Of a stretch of DNA of 64,000 nucleotides, positions 7,562 through 17,960 are shown piece by piece. The DNA is taken from NCBI RefSeq assembly GCF_023016005.1, contig NZ_JALKAZ010000002.1, positions 248,001 to 312,000 on the forward strand, in the 5' to 3' direction. Within the stretch, counting starts at the first letter, position 1. Each line of letters opens with the position of its first letter. Origin of the DNA: Erythrobacter sp. F6033. Lineage in GTDB: Bacteria; Pseudomonadota; Alphaproteobacteria; Sphingomonadales; Sphingomonadaceae. The notes beneath the pieces were generated by a model, which did not search any database, was not told the DNA's origin, and was given only the letters and a program-made list of their open reading frames with translations. The position numbers and the translations under genes are program-made.

Positions 7562-8565
7562 CCCAATTCTCTGTCCTCGATCTTGTCCCGGTTAGCGAAG
7601 GCCGCACGCTGGGCGATGCTTTCGAGGCAAGCGTTGCGCTTGCAAGGACAGCCGAAAGACTGGGCTGCAAGCGCTACTGGGTGGCCGAACATCACGCCAT
7701 GGAAGGCATCGCAGGGGGTGCGACATCGGTGGTGCTGGCCCATATCGGCAACGCCACGAGCAGCATTCGCATCGGGTCTGGCGGCATCATGCTTCCCAAC
7801 CACACGCCGTTCCAGATTGCGGAACAGTTCGGCACGCTTGATGCGCTTTTCCCCGGACGGATCGATCTGGGCCTTGGCCGCGCTCCGGGAGCTGGACCCG
7901 AATTGCAGCGAGCGCTGCGCAAAGACCTGCATCAGGCTTCTGAGTACTTCCCTCAGGATGTGGTCGAACTTCGCGCGCTCCTGACCGGAGACCTCGACTT
8001 GCCAATCAAGGCGACGCCGGGTCTAGGCGCGAATGTCGATTTTTGGATGCTGGGGTCAAGTCTGTTCGGCGCCCAGCTCGCTGCGAAACTTGGGCTGCCC
8101 TATGCGTTTGCCGCGCACTTTGCGCCCGATCATCTGGACAATGCACTCGAGATTTATCGCCGCGGCTTTCAGCCATCCAACGCGCTGGTGAAACCTTATG
8201 TCGCGGTTGCCATGAACGTCTTTGCCGCGTCCAACGATGGCGAGGCGGAATATCTCGCATCCAGCCAACAGCAGGCATTCGTTGCCTTGCGCACTGGCAC
8301 ACCGGGCAAGCTCAAGCCGCCAATTGAAGGCTACAAGGCGACGCTCCCTGCGCCTCATCGCGCGATGCTCGATCATTTGAGCCAAGCCGCAGCCGTCGGA
8401 ACGCCTGCAACGGTTTGTGAGAAGATCGTTGCCTTTGCGGATCGCACCAAAGCGGATGAGATTATCCTGTGCGGATCGACTTTTGATCCTGATGCTCGGG
8501 TCCGCTCGCTTGAGCTCACGATGGAGGGACTTGCAGCTTCTCAGGCGGCGTCCATTCCTGCGTAG
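7558..8565 (+). CDS. Luciferase-like (LLM) flavin-dependent oxidoreductase
   Basis: This is a 335-residue TIM-barrel protein of the bacterial luciferase-like monooxygenase group (MsnO8/YhbW-like). The N-terminal VLDLVPVSEG, the segment RYWVAEHHAMEGIAGGATSVVLAHI (about residues 40-64) and IRIGSGGIMLPNHTPFQIAEQF (about 72-93) are signatures of this subgroup. Members use reduced flavin and oxygen on substrates that are mostly unknown. The gene overlaps the upstream TPR gene by 4 bases and precedes the large glutamate dehydrogenase by about 95 bases. No flavin reductase is nearby. Confidence 0.92.
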   Translation: MTQFSVLDLVPVSEGRTLGDAFEASVALARTAERLGCKRYWVAEHHAMEGIAGGATSVVLAHIGNATSSIRIGSGGIMLPNHTPFQIAEQFGTLDALFPGRIDLGLGRAPGAGPELQRALRKDLHQASEYFPQDVVELRALLTGDLDLPIKATPGLGANVDFWMLGSSLFGAQLAAKLGLPYAFAAHFAPDHLDNALEIYRRGFQPSNALVKPYVAVAMNVFAASNDGEAEYLASSQQQAFVALRTGTPGKLKPPIEGYKATLPAPHRAMLDHLSQAAAVGTPATVCEKIVAFADRTKADEIILCGSTFDPDARVRSLELTMEGLAASQAASIPA

Positions 8566-8660
8566 TTTTCCGGATGATCGCGCTTGCACACCTTAGGCAA
8601 AAGCGAGTAAGCCGTAACGATAAAACAAACCAGCATAATAATGTTGCTCGGAGCAGGATC

Positions 8661-11600
8661 ATGGTGTCGAAGGCGTCGGAGAAATCCGCTAAGCAGCCCG
8701 CTAAACAAGCAGGCGCTTCCAATGCGTTGCTCACTTCGCTGAAAAAGCATCTGAAGGCATCGATTTTACCGGGCGACACCTCGCTCGACGGGCCAGCGCT
8801 TGCTGAAGCGGCCGAATTTATCCTCGAAGCGGCGCATCAGCGCGATTCCCAACGATCATCGCTCCGGCTCGAATCGGCGGCGGGTGAACGGCGCAAGATG
8901 CGCATCGCCATCATCAATGACGATATGCCGTTTCTGGTGGATTCGATTGCTGCGACGATTGCAGCGCAATCGCTCAGCATCGACCGGCTCGTGCACCCGG
9001 TCCTTTGCGCAGAGCGCAACGAAGCTGGCGAGCTGATTCGTTTGAGCGATGCCAAGAGCGACGGCCTGCCATTGGAATCGTTGATCTACATCGAAACACC
9101 GCGTGTCGATGCGCGCCAACGCCGTGAGTTGGAACAGGCTCTGCGTGTTACCCTTGGTGATGTCCGCGCGGCTGTTACCGATTGGCCCAAGATGCAGGCC
9201 CTGATGGCATCGGACATAGAGGCAATAGGCGATGATGAATCGCAAGCCCTTATGACCTGGCTGAACAAAGGGATGCTGACGCAGCTCGGTCATGTAAAAC
9301 GCGACCGTGATGGCAAACAAAGCGAAGCTAAGGGTATCTGCCGTAAGAGTACGCGTGATATTCTGGCCGAGGCCTCGATAGAACGTGCGTTCGATTGGTT
9401 CGATGATTGTGATACGCGCAATGATCGGCACGATTTGCTGGTCATCAAAGCCAACCGCCTTTCCCATGTGCATCGGCGCATCCCGCTCGATCTGTTTATC
9501 GTTGGCCTGCGCGATACGAAGAGCGGCAAGGTGCAGACGCTGTCGATTCATGCTGGCATCTGGACAAGCGCTGCGATGGCGACCCCGCCAACAGAAGTGC
9601 CCGTGTTGCGGGCCGACCTTGAAGCGATCTCGCAAAAGCTTGGCTTCAGTACGGGCGGTCACGCAAGCAAAGCGTTGATCCATGCATTCACCGCATTGCC
9701 GAATGATCTGCTGATCGGCTTCACTCAGGATTCCATCGCTCGCCTCGCCACCACGATGATGAGCCTTGTCGACCGGCCCCGCCCGCGTCTTGCGCTGATC
9801 ACATCACGGCTCGATCGGCACATTTACGCGTTCGTCTGGCAGCCACGCGATACAGTCTCGACTCAGGTCCGCTTGCAAATCGAAGATATGTTCACGGCGC
9901 ATGAAGGCACAGCGGTGCTGGATTGGACCCTTGAAGTCGAAGGCGGCACGCTGGCCATGCTGCAATTCGTAATCGACATTCGCGAAGCGAAACAATTGCC
10001 GAATGAAGCAGCGCTTGAGCTGCAGTTCCAGGACATGCTGCGCGGTTGGGGCGAAGCGGTCGAGAAGCAACTGTCCGAAACTATGGACCCGTCGCGCGCA
10101 GCGGCACTGGCTTCGCGATATGCCGACGCTCTGCCAATGAACTACCGCGGGCGTTATGACGCAGCGGAGGCGGCCCTCGACATCACCTGCCTTCGCGGTC
10201 TGAACAGCGATCTTGAAAATAGGCGCGGTGTCCGCCTCTATTGCATCGGCAAGGATCCTGCGCACCGGCTACGCCTTAAGATTTATCAGCAGGAAGGCGC
10301 GCTGCCGCTGTCAGACGCTGTGCCCGCTCTCGAAAACTTCGGCTTCCGAGTGATCAAGGAAATCCCCGTCACGCTGGATGAGGGCAAGCTTGGCACGATC
10401 CACGAATTCACCGTCGACCTGCCCGAAGGCGCATCGGCTGCCAAACTGCTGGAGCGCGCGCACGCAATCGAGCCCGCAATCGCCGAAGTGCTGAACGGCG
10501 GAGCGGAAGATGATCCGTTCAACCGTTTGGTAGTAAGCACCGGTCTTGCCGCGCGGGAAACCGAATGGCTGCGGGCGATTTATCGCTATCTGCGCCAAAC
10601 CGGCATGGGCTTCACCATCTACACTGTGGTTGATGCGTTGGGACGCGCCCCTGATGTTACCCGCGCAATGATCGACCTGTTCGTTGCCAAGCATAACCCC
10701 GGCTTTTCGAGCAGCCGGGATGAAGCGGTTTCAGGCGCGGGGGCTGCGTTCAATCGCGGTCTCGCCAAAGTCTCCGCGATCAACGATGATCGCTTGCTGC
10801 GCCTGTACCGCGCCGTGATCGACGCGGTCTTGCGCACCAACGCGTTTGCGCCAGCCGCAGCCGAAGCGCTTGCGTTCAAAATTGATTCCGCCCTTGTGCC
10901 GAACCTGCCGAAGCCTGTGCCGTGGCGCGAGATTTTCGTTTATTCGCGCCGCGTCGAAGGCATCCATTTGCGCTCAGGCGCGATTGCCCGCGGCGGCCTG
11001 CGCTGGTCCGACCGGCGCGACGATTTCCGCACCGAAATTCTTGGCCTGATGAAAGCGCAGCGGGTGAAGAACGCTGTCATCGTGCCGACCGGTGCGAAAG
11101 GCGGCTTCTACCCGAAACAATTGCCATCACCTGCAACCGACCGCGAAGGTTGGGCCGCGGAAGGCCAAGGCAGCTATGAAGTGTTCATCAGAACGCTGCT
11201 GTCTGTCACCGACAACATCGTCGATGGCAAAGTCGTCCATCCTGAAAAAGTCGCGATCCATGACGGAGAAGACCCCTATTTCGTAGTCGCCGCCGACAAA
11301 GGCACTGCGCGGTTCTCGGACGTGGCAAACGGGATCGCTGGAAGCCGCGATTTTTGGCTCGACGATGCCTTCGCAAGCGGCGGCTCAAACGGATACGACC
11401 ACAAGGCGATGGGCATCACCGCGCGCGGCGCGTGGGTTTCTGTGCAGCGACACTTCCTCGAAATGGGTGTCGACGTTCAGAAAGACAGTATCCGCGTCGC
11501 AGGGTGCGGCGATATGTCCGGCGATGTCTTTGGCAATGGCATGCTGCTGTCGAAAGCGATTAAGCTGGTCGCGGCGTTTGATCACCGCCACATCTTTATT

Positions 11601-13382
11601 GACCCCGATCCCGATCCCGCAGCCAGCTGGAAAGAGCGCAAGCGCCTTTACGACCTGCCGCGCTCGAGCTGGGAGGAATACAATTCCGATCTCATTTCCA
11701 AAGGCGGCGGCGTCTATTCGCGCGACCTGAAACGCATCAAGCTTTCCAAGAAAGCGCGCGAGATGCTCGGCATCGAAGAGAAAGAAATCGAACCTGATGC
11801 ACTGGTCAGCGCAATCCTTAAGGCAGAGCTGGACCTGATCTGGTTTGGCGGCATCGGCACTTACATCAAAGCGGAACACGAAGGCCATCTGGCAGTTGGC
11901 GATCCCGCCAACGATGCGTTGCGCGTAGACGCAGCGGAGCTGCGCACCAAAGTCATCGGCGAAGGCGCAAACCTTGGCATTACGCAAGCGGGCCGCATCG
12001 CGTTTTCGATGAATGGCGGGCGCATCAACACCGACTTTATCGACAATTCGGCGGGCGTCGATTGCTCGGATAACGAAGTGAACATCAAGATCGCTTTGGC
12101 TGCCGCAACGCGCGAAGGCGCGCTGACCGAGAAGAAGCGCAACAATCTGCTAGCCAAGATGACGGATGAAGTTGCGGAAATCGTGCTGGAAGACAATCGC
12201 CTCCAAGCACTGGCGCTTTCCGTCGCAGAGGCGGCAGGGCCGGAAGCCACTGCATCCTATATCCGCCTGATCGAGCAGCTTGAAGAGATCGGCGATCTCG
12301 ACCGGCGAACAGAGGGGCTTGCGCAAAGCGACGCCTTCACGCGCCGCGCCGCTGATGGCAAAGGCCTGACACGGCCAGAGCTCGCAGTGCTGCTCTCTTC
12401 AGCCAAGCTGGCTTTGCAGGACGCCATCGAAGGAAGTGGATTGCCGGATGATCCAATGCTGGAATCCTCTCTCATCGCACTCTTCCCAGAGCCGATGCGT
12501 AAGAGCTTTACTCCGCAAATTCAGGGCCACCGCCTCCGCCGCGAGCTGGTCGCGACTGACCTTTCCAACCGCATCGTAAACCGGCTTGGTCTGGTCCACG
12601 CATTCGAGCTTGCAGAAGAAGAGGGTGTGGGCCTTTCAGATGTCGCCGCTGCTTTCGTGGTGGTTGAACGGATGTTCGATCTCGGCACGCTTTGGGAAGA
12701 GCTCGACACCGCGAAAATGAGCGAAGCGGCCCGATTGACTTTGTTTGACCGCGCTGCCGCGGCAGTCGGAAATTTGATGTCTGACGTGCTGCGAACTGCA
12801 GCAGGTCAGGTGCAAGCTGGCGAATTGGTCGAAACGCTCCATTCGCGCATCGGCATATTGAAAGAGGCACACAGCGAGCTTTTGTCGAGCGAAACGCGAG
12901 AGAGATCGGAGCAACTGCGCCGTCATTTCGTTGATCAGGGTTGCCCCGATGCACTCGCTCTCAAAGTGGCGAACCTGTTTGATTATGATGGATCAATCGG
13001 GCTGGCTCAGCTGTCTCTCACGACGGATCTCGATCCCAAACAGATAACCCACGCCTTTACCGATATTGGCGGACGGATCGGGCTGGATTGGGCGCAGGGC
13101 ACCGCCGCGCACATGTCTCCATCCGATATCTGGGAACGACTCCTCGTCGACGGGCTTGCGCGCGATTTCCAGCATATGCGGCTTGAATTTCTTCGCCGCT
13201 TGCTCCGCCGAAAGGGTGGTAAAGACGATCCGCAGGGCGCGATTGCCGATTGGGCAGCGCGCAATGAGAACGCCGTTGCGCAATTCCGCGCGATGATTAC
13301 GCGGGCTCAGGCGCGGCCTCCAATCGCTCCGGCGGTGCTGGCGCAGATCGCCAGTCAGGCCCGCAACTTGCTGGAACGCTAA
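8661..13382 (+). CDS. Large (180-kDa class) NAD-dependent glutamate dehydrogenase
   Basis: This enzyme converts glutamate to 2-oxoglutarate and ammonia with NAD and is mainly catabolic. At 1573 residues it has the family's characteristic size: a long N-terminal regulatory half with ACT-like segments, then the catalytic domain with GGLRWSDRRDDFRTE and KGGFYPK (about residues 775-820) and the nucleotide-binding part around VIGEGANLGIT. The chosen start at ATG 8661 follows a GGAG site. The frame is open to 8574 but those extra residues look non-native. It is the longest gene in the window and stands at the end of the hydrolase-TPR-LLM run. Confidence 0.96.
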   Translation: MVSKASEKSAKQPAKQAGASNALLTSLKKHLKASILPGDTSLDGPALAEAAEFILEAAHQRDSQRSSLRLESAAGERRKMRIAIINDDMPFLVDSIAATIAAQSLSIDRLVHPVLCAERNEAGELIRLSDAKSDGLPLESLIYIETPRVDARQRRELEQALRVTLGDVRAAVTDWPKMQALMASDIEAIGDDESQALMTWLNKGMLTQLGHVKRDRDGKQSEAKGICRKSTRDILAEASIERAFDWFDDCDTRNDRHDLLVIKANRLSHVHRRIPLDLFIVGLRDTKSGKVQTLSIHAGIWTSAAMATPPTEVPVLRADLEAISQKLGFSTGGHASKALIHAFTALPNDLLIGFTQDSIARLATTMMSLVDRPRPRLALITSRLDRHIYAFVWQPRDTVSTQVRLQIEDMFTAHEGTAVLDWTLEVEGGTLAMLQFVIDIREAKQLPNEAALELQFQDMLRGWGEAVEKQLSETMDPSRAAALASRYADALPMNYRGRYDAAEAALDITCLRGLNSDLENRRGVRLYCIGKDPAHRLRLKIYQQEGALPLSDAVPALENFGFRVIKEIPVTLDEGKLGTIHEFTVDLPEGASAAKLLERAHAIEPAIAEVLNGGAEDDPFNRLVVSTGLAARETEWLRAIYRYLRQTGMGFTIYTVVDALGRAPDVTRAMIDLFVAKHNPGFSSSRDEAVSGAGAAFNRGLAKVSAINDDRLLRLYRAVIDAVLRTNAFAPAAAEALAFKIDSALVPNLPKPVPWREIFVYSRRVEGIHLRSGAIARGGLRWSDRRDDFRTEILGLMKAQRVKNAVIVPTGAKGGFYPKQLPSPATDREGWAAEGQGSYEVFIRTLLSVTDNIVDGKVVHPEKVAIHDGEDPYFVVAADKGTARFSDVANGIAGSRDFWLDDAFASGGSNGYDHKAMGITARGAWVSVQRHFLEMGVDVQKDSIRVAGCGDMSGDVFGNGMLLSKAIKLVAAFDHRHIFIDPDPDPAASWKERKRLYDLPRSSWEEYNSDLISKGGGVYSRDLKRIKLSKKAREMLGIEEKEIEPDALVSAILKAELDLIWFGGIGTYIKAEHEGHLAVGDPANDALRVDAAELRTKVIGEGANLGITQAGRIAFSMNGGRINTDFIDNSAGVDCSDNEVNIKIALAAATREGALTEKKRNNLLAKMTDEVAEIVLEDNRLQALALSVAEAAGPEATASYIRLIEQLEEIGDLDRRTEGLAQSDAFTRRAADGKGLTRPELAVLLSSAKLALQDAIEGSGLPDDPMLESSLIALFPEPMRKSFTPQIQGHRLRRELVATDLSNRIVNRLGLVHAFELAEEEGVGLSDVAAAFVVVERMFDLGTLWEELDTAKMSEAARLTLFDRAAAAVGNLMSDVLRTAAGQVQAGELVETLHSRIGILKEAHSELLSSETRERSEQLRRHFVDQGCPDALALKVANLFDYDGSIGLAQLSLTTDLDPKQITHAFTDIGGRIGLDWAQGTAAHMSPSDIWERLLVDGLARDFQHMRLEFLRRLLRRKGGKDDPQGAIADWAARNENAVAQFRAMITRAQARPPIAPAVLAQIASQARNLLER

Positions 13383-13430
13383 GTCTCTAACGGCTTGACG
13401 GACACGCAATTTGCGGCGACCCATTCGCGC

Positions 13431-14681
13431 ATGACGCAAGAGGGAAATGCTCCGGACCACGCAGATGTGGTGATCGTCGGCACCGGCCATGGCGGCGCGC
13501 AAGCAGCGATTGCGTTGCGCCAGCAGGGCCATGAAGGTTCGATCCTGATGATCGGGCGCGACAGCATCCCGCCCTATGAACGCCCGCCCTTGTCCAAGGA
13601 ATATCTGGCGGGCGATAAGGGATTTGAGCGGATCATGATCCGGCCCGAGAAATTCTGGGCCGACAAGAATATTGATCTGCTGCTCGGCAGCGGCGTAACC
13701 GAAATCGACTGGATGGGGCACAACCTCACGCTCTCGAACGGAAGCGCAATCGGCTATCGCAAGCTGATCTGGTCGGGCGGCGGCGATCCGCGACGCTTGG
13801 GCTGTCCTGGCGCGAATCTGAAAGGCGTGTTCTACGTTCGTGACAAGCGCGATGCTGATGCAATGATGGCTGCGCTGGAAGCCGGAGCGAAACGCGCTGT
13901 TGTAATAGGCGGCGGTTATATTGGACTGGAAGCAGCCGCTGTCCTGCGAAAGCTCAGCTGCGAAGTGACGCTAGTGGAAACGCTGCCGCGCGTTCTTGCC
14001 CGTGTCGCTGGCGAGGACCTCTCAAATTTCTACCAAGCCGAGCACCGCAGACAAGGCGTCGATATACGTCTTGAAACCAGCGTAACCGAGATTGTCGGCA
14101 CTGACGGACACGTCTCCAGCGTGACGCTCGACAATGGCGAGGGTGTCGAGTGCGATATGGTCGTGGTGGGCATCGGGATTGTGCCAGCGGTGGCGCCGCT
14201 GATCGCTGCGGGAGCGGCTGGATCCAACGGGGTCGATGTCGATTTCTGCTGCCGCACGACTTTGGACGATATCTACGCGATTGGTGACTGCGCCGCGCAC
14301 GCCAATCCCTATGCGGATAGCGCCGTCATCCGCTTGGAGTCGGTCCAGAACGCGCATGATATGGCGAACATCGTTGCCAAGGCGATCATGGGCGACAAAC
14401 AGGAATACAATTCCCTGCCCTGGTTCTGGTCCAACCAATATGATCTGAAATTGCAGACGGCGGGACTGAGCCTTGGCTATGATGAGACTGTCTTGCGCGG
14501 CGACCCGGACACGCGGAAATTCACCGTCGTCTATCTCAAAGAGGGCAAACCAATCGCCTTTGACTGCGTTGGCACGATGAAAGACTATGTGCAGGGCCGC
14601 AAAATGCTCGAAGCGGGAACCGAGAAAGTGGATCGGGACTTACTCGCCGACCCTGACATACCGCTCAAAGAAATGCTGTAA
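13431..14681 (+). CDS. Ferredoxin-reductase-type FAD/NAD(P)H oxidoreductase
   Basis: This 416-residue flavoprotein is related to rhodocoxin, putidaredoxin and other ferredoxin reductases. It has an FAD-binding [15 protein letters not shown] (about residues 10-25), [13 protein letters not shown], an NAD-binding [13 protein letters not shown] (about 160) and the second FAD site [12 protein letters not shown] (about 285), then a reductase C-terminal domain. Such proteins pass electrons from NADH to a ferredoxin that feeds P450s or dioxygenases. A TTG at 13395 is an alternative start. Neither start has a strong ribosome-binding site. No ferredoxin gene is in the window. The P450 5 kb downstream is a possible end user. 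Confidence 0.9.
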   Translation: MTQEGNAPDHADVVIVGTGHGGAQAAIALRQQGHEGSILMIGRDSIPPYERPPLSKEYLAGDKGFERIMIRPEKFWADKNIDLLLGSGVTEIDWMGHNLTLSNGSAIGYRKLIWSGGGDPRRLGCPGANLKGVFYVRDKRDADAMMAALEAGAKRAVVIGGGYIGLEAAAVLRKLSCEVTLVETLPRVLARVAGEDLSNFYQAEHRRQGVDIRLETSVTEIVGTDGHVSSVTLDNGEGVECDMVVVGIGIVPAVAPLIAAGAAGSNGVDVDFCCRTTLDDIYAIGDCAAHANPYADSAVIRLESVQNAHDMANIVAKAIMGDKQEYNSLPWFWSNQYDLKLQTAGLSLGYDETVLRGDPDTRKFTVVYLKEGKPIAFDCVGTMKDYVQGRKMLEAGTEKVDRDLLADPDIPLKEML

Positions 14682-14693
14682 GGGCTCGCCCCA

Positions 14694-15854
14694 ATGATAA
14701 GTGCCAATGACGGAAAGCCGATGCTCGAAGGCGTGGAGGTCATTGACCTGACCAGCGTCGTTTTCGGCCCCTATGCCACGCAAATCCTGTCAGATTACGG
14801 CGCGGATGTCATCAAAATCGAAGGGCCTAGTGGCGATGCCTATCGCCACGGTGCAAAGCCCGCCCAAACGCCAGGCATGGGGCCAGGCTTTATCGCGCTC
14901 AATCGCGGCAAGAAGTCGCTCGTTCTCGACCTTAAGAACCCCGACGATGCAACGACGCTTCGCGATCTTTTGAGCACCGCCGATGTGTTCGTCCACAATG
15001 TCCGTGAAGCGGCGATTGCACGTCTTGGGTTCGACTATGACACGGTCAAAGCGCTGAATCCGGCCATCATCTATGTCCATTGCGTCGGCTTTGGATCGGG
15101 CGGACCCTATGCCGGATTGCAAGCCTATGACGATGTCATTCAAGCCGCGACGGGCACCACCACCCTATTGCCGCGCGTCGATGGAGATGAGCGCCCGCGT
15201 TACCTGCCGTCGCTGATCGCGGATAAGGTCGCGGGGCTACACGCCGCCTACGCCACGCTCGCCGCGATCACCCACCGTCTCCGCACGGGCAAAGGCCAGC
15301 ATGTCGAAGTGCCGATGTTCGAGGCTTTTGCCAGTTTCATGCTGAAAGAGCATCTCGACGCGAAAACATTTGATCCGCCAAATGGTGATGCGGGTTATGG
15401 CCGTCAGGTCGACCCCGATCGTCAGCCGATGATGACCAAAGATGGCTGGATCAGCATCGTGCCATACACTCTGCCGCAATTCCCCAAAGTTGTGGCGCTG
15501 CTGGGCGATCCTGAACTGGTGGGCGAAGAACGGTTCAAGGACCCGCGCGGGATCATCGCCGCCGCGCCCGAGCTCTATCAGCGCATGGCCGCACTCACTC
15601 CTCTAAAAACGACCAGCGAGTGGCTGGAGATCCTGCGCGAGCACAACATCCCATGCATGGCAGTGACCGACCTAGATGATGTGATCGACGACCCGCATTT
15701 GCGCGAGACTGGCTTTTTCGAGCTTTCCGAGCATCCAAGCGAAGGGGCGCTGTATCAGATGCGCGATCCCAACACGTTCAGCGATTGGTCCCCCGAAGCG
15801 CCGGGCCACGCTCCGCGTCTGGGCGAGCATAATAGCGAGTTTGGTAAGAACTAG
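14694..15854 (+). CDS. Class III CoA-transferase (CaiB/BaiF family)
   Basis: This 386-residue protein begins with the family signature [26 protein letters not shown] (about residues 17-42), followed by [11 protein letters not shown] (about 70) and a segment with the probable catalytic aspartate, [10 protein letters not shown] (about 145). Family III enzymes move CoA between acyl groups (formyl-, succinyl-, carnitinyl-CoA and others). The substrate is not evident. It lies 12 bases after the flavoprotein gene and so probably shares its transcript. It overlaps the convergent queG stop by 4 bases. Confidence 0.93.
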   Translation: MISANDGKPMLEGVEVIDLTSVVFGPYATQILSDYGADVIKIEGPSGDAYRHGAKPAQTPGMGPGFIALNRGKKSLVLDLKNPDDATTLRDLLSTADVFVHNVREAAIARLGFDYDTVKALNPAIIYVHCVGFGSGGPYAGLQAYDDVIQAATGTTTLLPRVDGDERPRYLPSLIADKVAGLHAAYATLAAITHRLRTGKGQHVEVPMFEAFASFMLKEHLDAKTFDPPNGDAGYGRQVDPDRQPMMTKDGWISIVPYTLPQFPKVVALLGDPELVGEERFKDPRGIIAAAPELYQRMAALTPLKTTSEWLEILREHNIPCMAVTDLDDVIDDPHLRETGFFELSEHPSEGALYQMRDPNTFSDWSPEAPGHAPRLGEHNSEFGKN

Positions 15855-16915
15855 GCCAACCGCGCCGCTGCCCATTCGGCAGCATCTGCTACCACCGGAT
15901 CGGGATCGCTTTTCAGCGCCATGACCTGCGGCATCAATCTGGCATCACCGCTATTGCCCGCCGCATAAAGGCAGTTGCGCACGAACCGATTTCGCCCGAT
16001 CCGTTTGATAGGAGAGCCGGAGAAGAAAGAACGAAAGCCCGCATCATCCAGCGCCAGCAACTCGCCAAGGCGCGGCGCTACCAATTCGGCGCGCGGTAAG
16101 AATTCACGCATCGCATGCGCTTGATCGGCAAACTTGTTCCATGGGCACACGGCAAGGCAATCGTCGCAGCCGTAGATCCGGTTGCCCATCGCCTCGCGGA
16201 ATTCCTCCGCCACCGGGCCTTTGTGTTCAATCGTAAGGTAGGAAATGCAGCGCCGCGCATCGAGCTTGTAAGGCTGCGGAAAGGCATCGGTCGGGCAGCT
16301 ATCAAGGCAGGCGCGGCATGACCCGCATTGATCGCGCTGCGGCTCACTTACGGGCAGGTCGAGCGTCGTGTAGATCGCACCAAGAAACAGCCAGCTGCCA
16401 TGCTCGGGACTGACAAGGTTCGTGTGCTTACCCTGCCAGCCGATCCCCGCTGCTTCACCCAGCGGCTTTTCCATAACCGGGGCGGTATCGACGAACACCT
16501 TCACTCGGGCGTCGGGTTGATCAGCAACCAGCCAACGGGCCAGCGCCTTCAGCTTCTTTTTGACGACATCGTGGTAATCCTTGCCCTGCGCATAGACCGA
16601 TATCCGCGCGTGGCTTTTCGCGTCTTCCAGCGCCATCGGATCATTCGCAGGCGCGTAGCTCATACCAAGCGCGATAACGCTGCGCGCTTCGGGCCATAAC
16701 CCTTGCGGAGAGCGGCGATGCTCCAGCCGGGTCTCCATCCACTCCATCGAACCGTGATTGCCTTCGCCCAGCCATGTCTCAAGCCGTTCGGCCCGCACAG
16801 GATCCGTACCCGCGCTGGCTATCCCGAACGCAGCAAAACCTAAGCTGCGCGCTTCTTCCTCCAAGCAATCCACCAGGGCAGTCTCGGGGTTATCGGTAAC
16901 TGCGCTGTTAACCAC
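15851..16915 (-). CDS. queG: Epoxyqueuosine reductase
   Basis: QueG carries out the last step of queuosine synthesis, reducing epoxyqueuosine to queuosine in tRNA, with cobalamin and two [4Fe-4S] clusters. The 354-residue product shows both cluster motifs, [14 protein letters not shown] (about residues 200-214) and [13 protein letters not shown] (about 250-262), then a C-terminal HEAT-like segment ([12 protein letters not shown]). The start is a GTG at 16915. No other queuosine gene is in the window. The gene is divergent from the ABC transporter genes and converges on the CoA-transferase gene. Confidence 0.95.
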   Translation of the reverse strand: MVNSAVTDNPETALVDCLEEEARSLGFAAFGIASAGTDPVRAERLETWLGEGNHGSMEWMETRLEHRRSPQGLWPEARSVIALGMSYAPANDPMALEDAKSHARISVYAQGKDYHDVVKKKLKALARWLVADQPDARVKVFVDTAPVMEKPLGEAAGIGWQGKHTNLVSPEHGSWLFLGAIYTTLDLPVSEPQRDQCGSCRACLDSCPTDAFPQPYKLDARRCISYLTIEHKGPVAEEFREAMGNRIYGCDDCLAVCPWNKFADQAHAMREFLPRAELVAPRLGELLALDDAGFRSFFSGSPIKRIGRNRFVRNCLYAAGNSGDARLMPQVMALKSDPDPVVADAAEWAAARLA

Positions 16916-16954
16916 GCTTGGGGTTGCTCCCGTTCAGTTTCGCGCGTTAACCAC
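16907..16954. repeat. Two GTTAACCAC repeats in the queG/ABC transporter divergent region
   Basis: GTTAACCAC occurs at 16907-16915, where it includes the queG start codon, and again at 16946-16954. Both copies are followed by a similar CGC/GCG context and lie 39 bases apart. The core contains TTAAC, the half-site of alphaproteobacterial CtrA boxes, but the spacing does not match a canonical TTAA-N7-TTAA box. It may be a regulatory site shared by the two divergent genes. Confidence 0.25.
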
Positions 16955-16985
16955 CGCGCTTATGCATATGACAGTAGGCGAACAC

Positions 16986-17960
16986 ATGACGGCTCACAAC
17001 GTCGCAGAACCCGGTGCGGATGATCGACCGCTCGCAATTGAAGCGCGCGGGCTGGTCAAAGACTTTGACGGAACACGTGCAGTAGACGGCGTTGACATCT
17101 CGGTACCCGAAGGCGCGATCTATGGCATTCTTGGCCCTAATGGTGCGGGCAAGACCACAACTTTGCGGATGCTGCTCGGCATTATTGACCCTGATGAGGG
17201 TATCCGCCGCGTGTTCGGGCATGATCGTCCGCACGACATCGGCCGCTTGATCGGCTATCTTCCCGAAGAGCGCGGGCTGTATCCGGCAATGAAATCGGTT
17301 GAAGCCATCGCTTTTATGGGCGCGCTGCGCGGGCTACCGTTGGCCGAAGGGCGCAAGCGCGGGATGGAATTGCTTGAACGGCACAATCTTACCCATGCGG
17401 CTGATCGCCAGATCCGTCAGCTCTCCAAAGGCATGGCGCAGACCGTGCAATTGCTCGGCACGCTGGTTCACCGGCCGCGCCTTGTTGTTCTAGATGAGCC
17501 ATTTTCCGGCCTCGATGCCATCAATCAGGGCAAGCTCGAAGGGATGATCCGCAACCTCGCCGATGACGGCGTGACCGTGATCTTCTCGACCCACGTGATC
17601 CATCATGCAGAGCGCCTCTGCGAAGGCGTAGCGATCATTGCAGGGGGCAAAGTTCCCTATGCGGGCAGCGTCGAGAGCGCACGAGACCGTATTCCAGCGC
17701 AAGTTCGCCTCGAGACACGCGCCCGCGAGGGTGCATGGACCAACGCCATGCCGGATGATGCACGGCGCGAAGGCGACTTCTTCTATTTCTCGCTTCCCGA
17801 AACCGGTGTTGAGCCTTTGCTCAAACGCCTGATCGAAGGCGAAGCAGGCATTATGTCGCTTTCTATCGAGCGCGCCGGTTTGCACGATGCATTTGTCGCT
17901 ATCGCGGGTGAAGCTGCGGCCCGACAACTTGAGACGGATCAGGCGGGAGGTGCATCATGA
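16986..17960 (+). CDS. ABC transporter ATP-binding protein (NatA-like)
   Basis: This 324-residue ATPase has Walker A GPNGAGKTTTLR (about residues 55-66), signature-like QLSKGMAQ (about 155), Walker B RLVVLDEPFSG (about 175) and an H-loop VIFSTHVIHHAE (about 207). A C-terminal extension of about 90 residues is typical of exporters of the NatA/DUF4162 type. ATG 16986 is preferred because AGTAGGCG lies just upstream. In-frame ATGs at 16962 and 16968 are alternatives. The gene overlaps the permease gene by 4 bases (ATGA). The transported substrate is unknown; sodium or a lipid- or drug-like compound is possible. Confidence 0.93.
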   Translation: MTAHNVAEPGADDRPLAIEARGLVKDFDGTRAVDGVDISVPEGAIYGILGPNGAGKTTTLRMLLGIIDPDEGIRRVFGHDRPHDIGRLIGYLPEERGLYPAMKSVEAIAFMGALRGLPLAEGRKRGMELLERHNLTHAADRQIRQLSKGMAQTVQLLGTLVHRPRLVVLDEPFSGLDAINQGKLEGMIRNLADDGVTVIFSTHVIHHAERLCEGVAIIAGGKVPYAGSVESARDRIPAQVRLETRAREGAWTNAMPDDARREGDFFYFSLPETGVEPLLKRLIEGEAGIMSLSIERAGLHDAFVAIAGEAAARQLETDQAGGAS

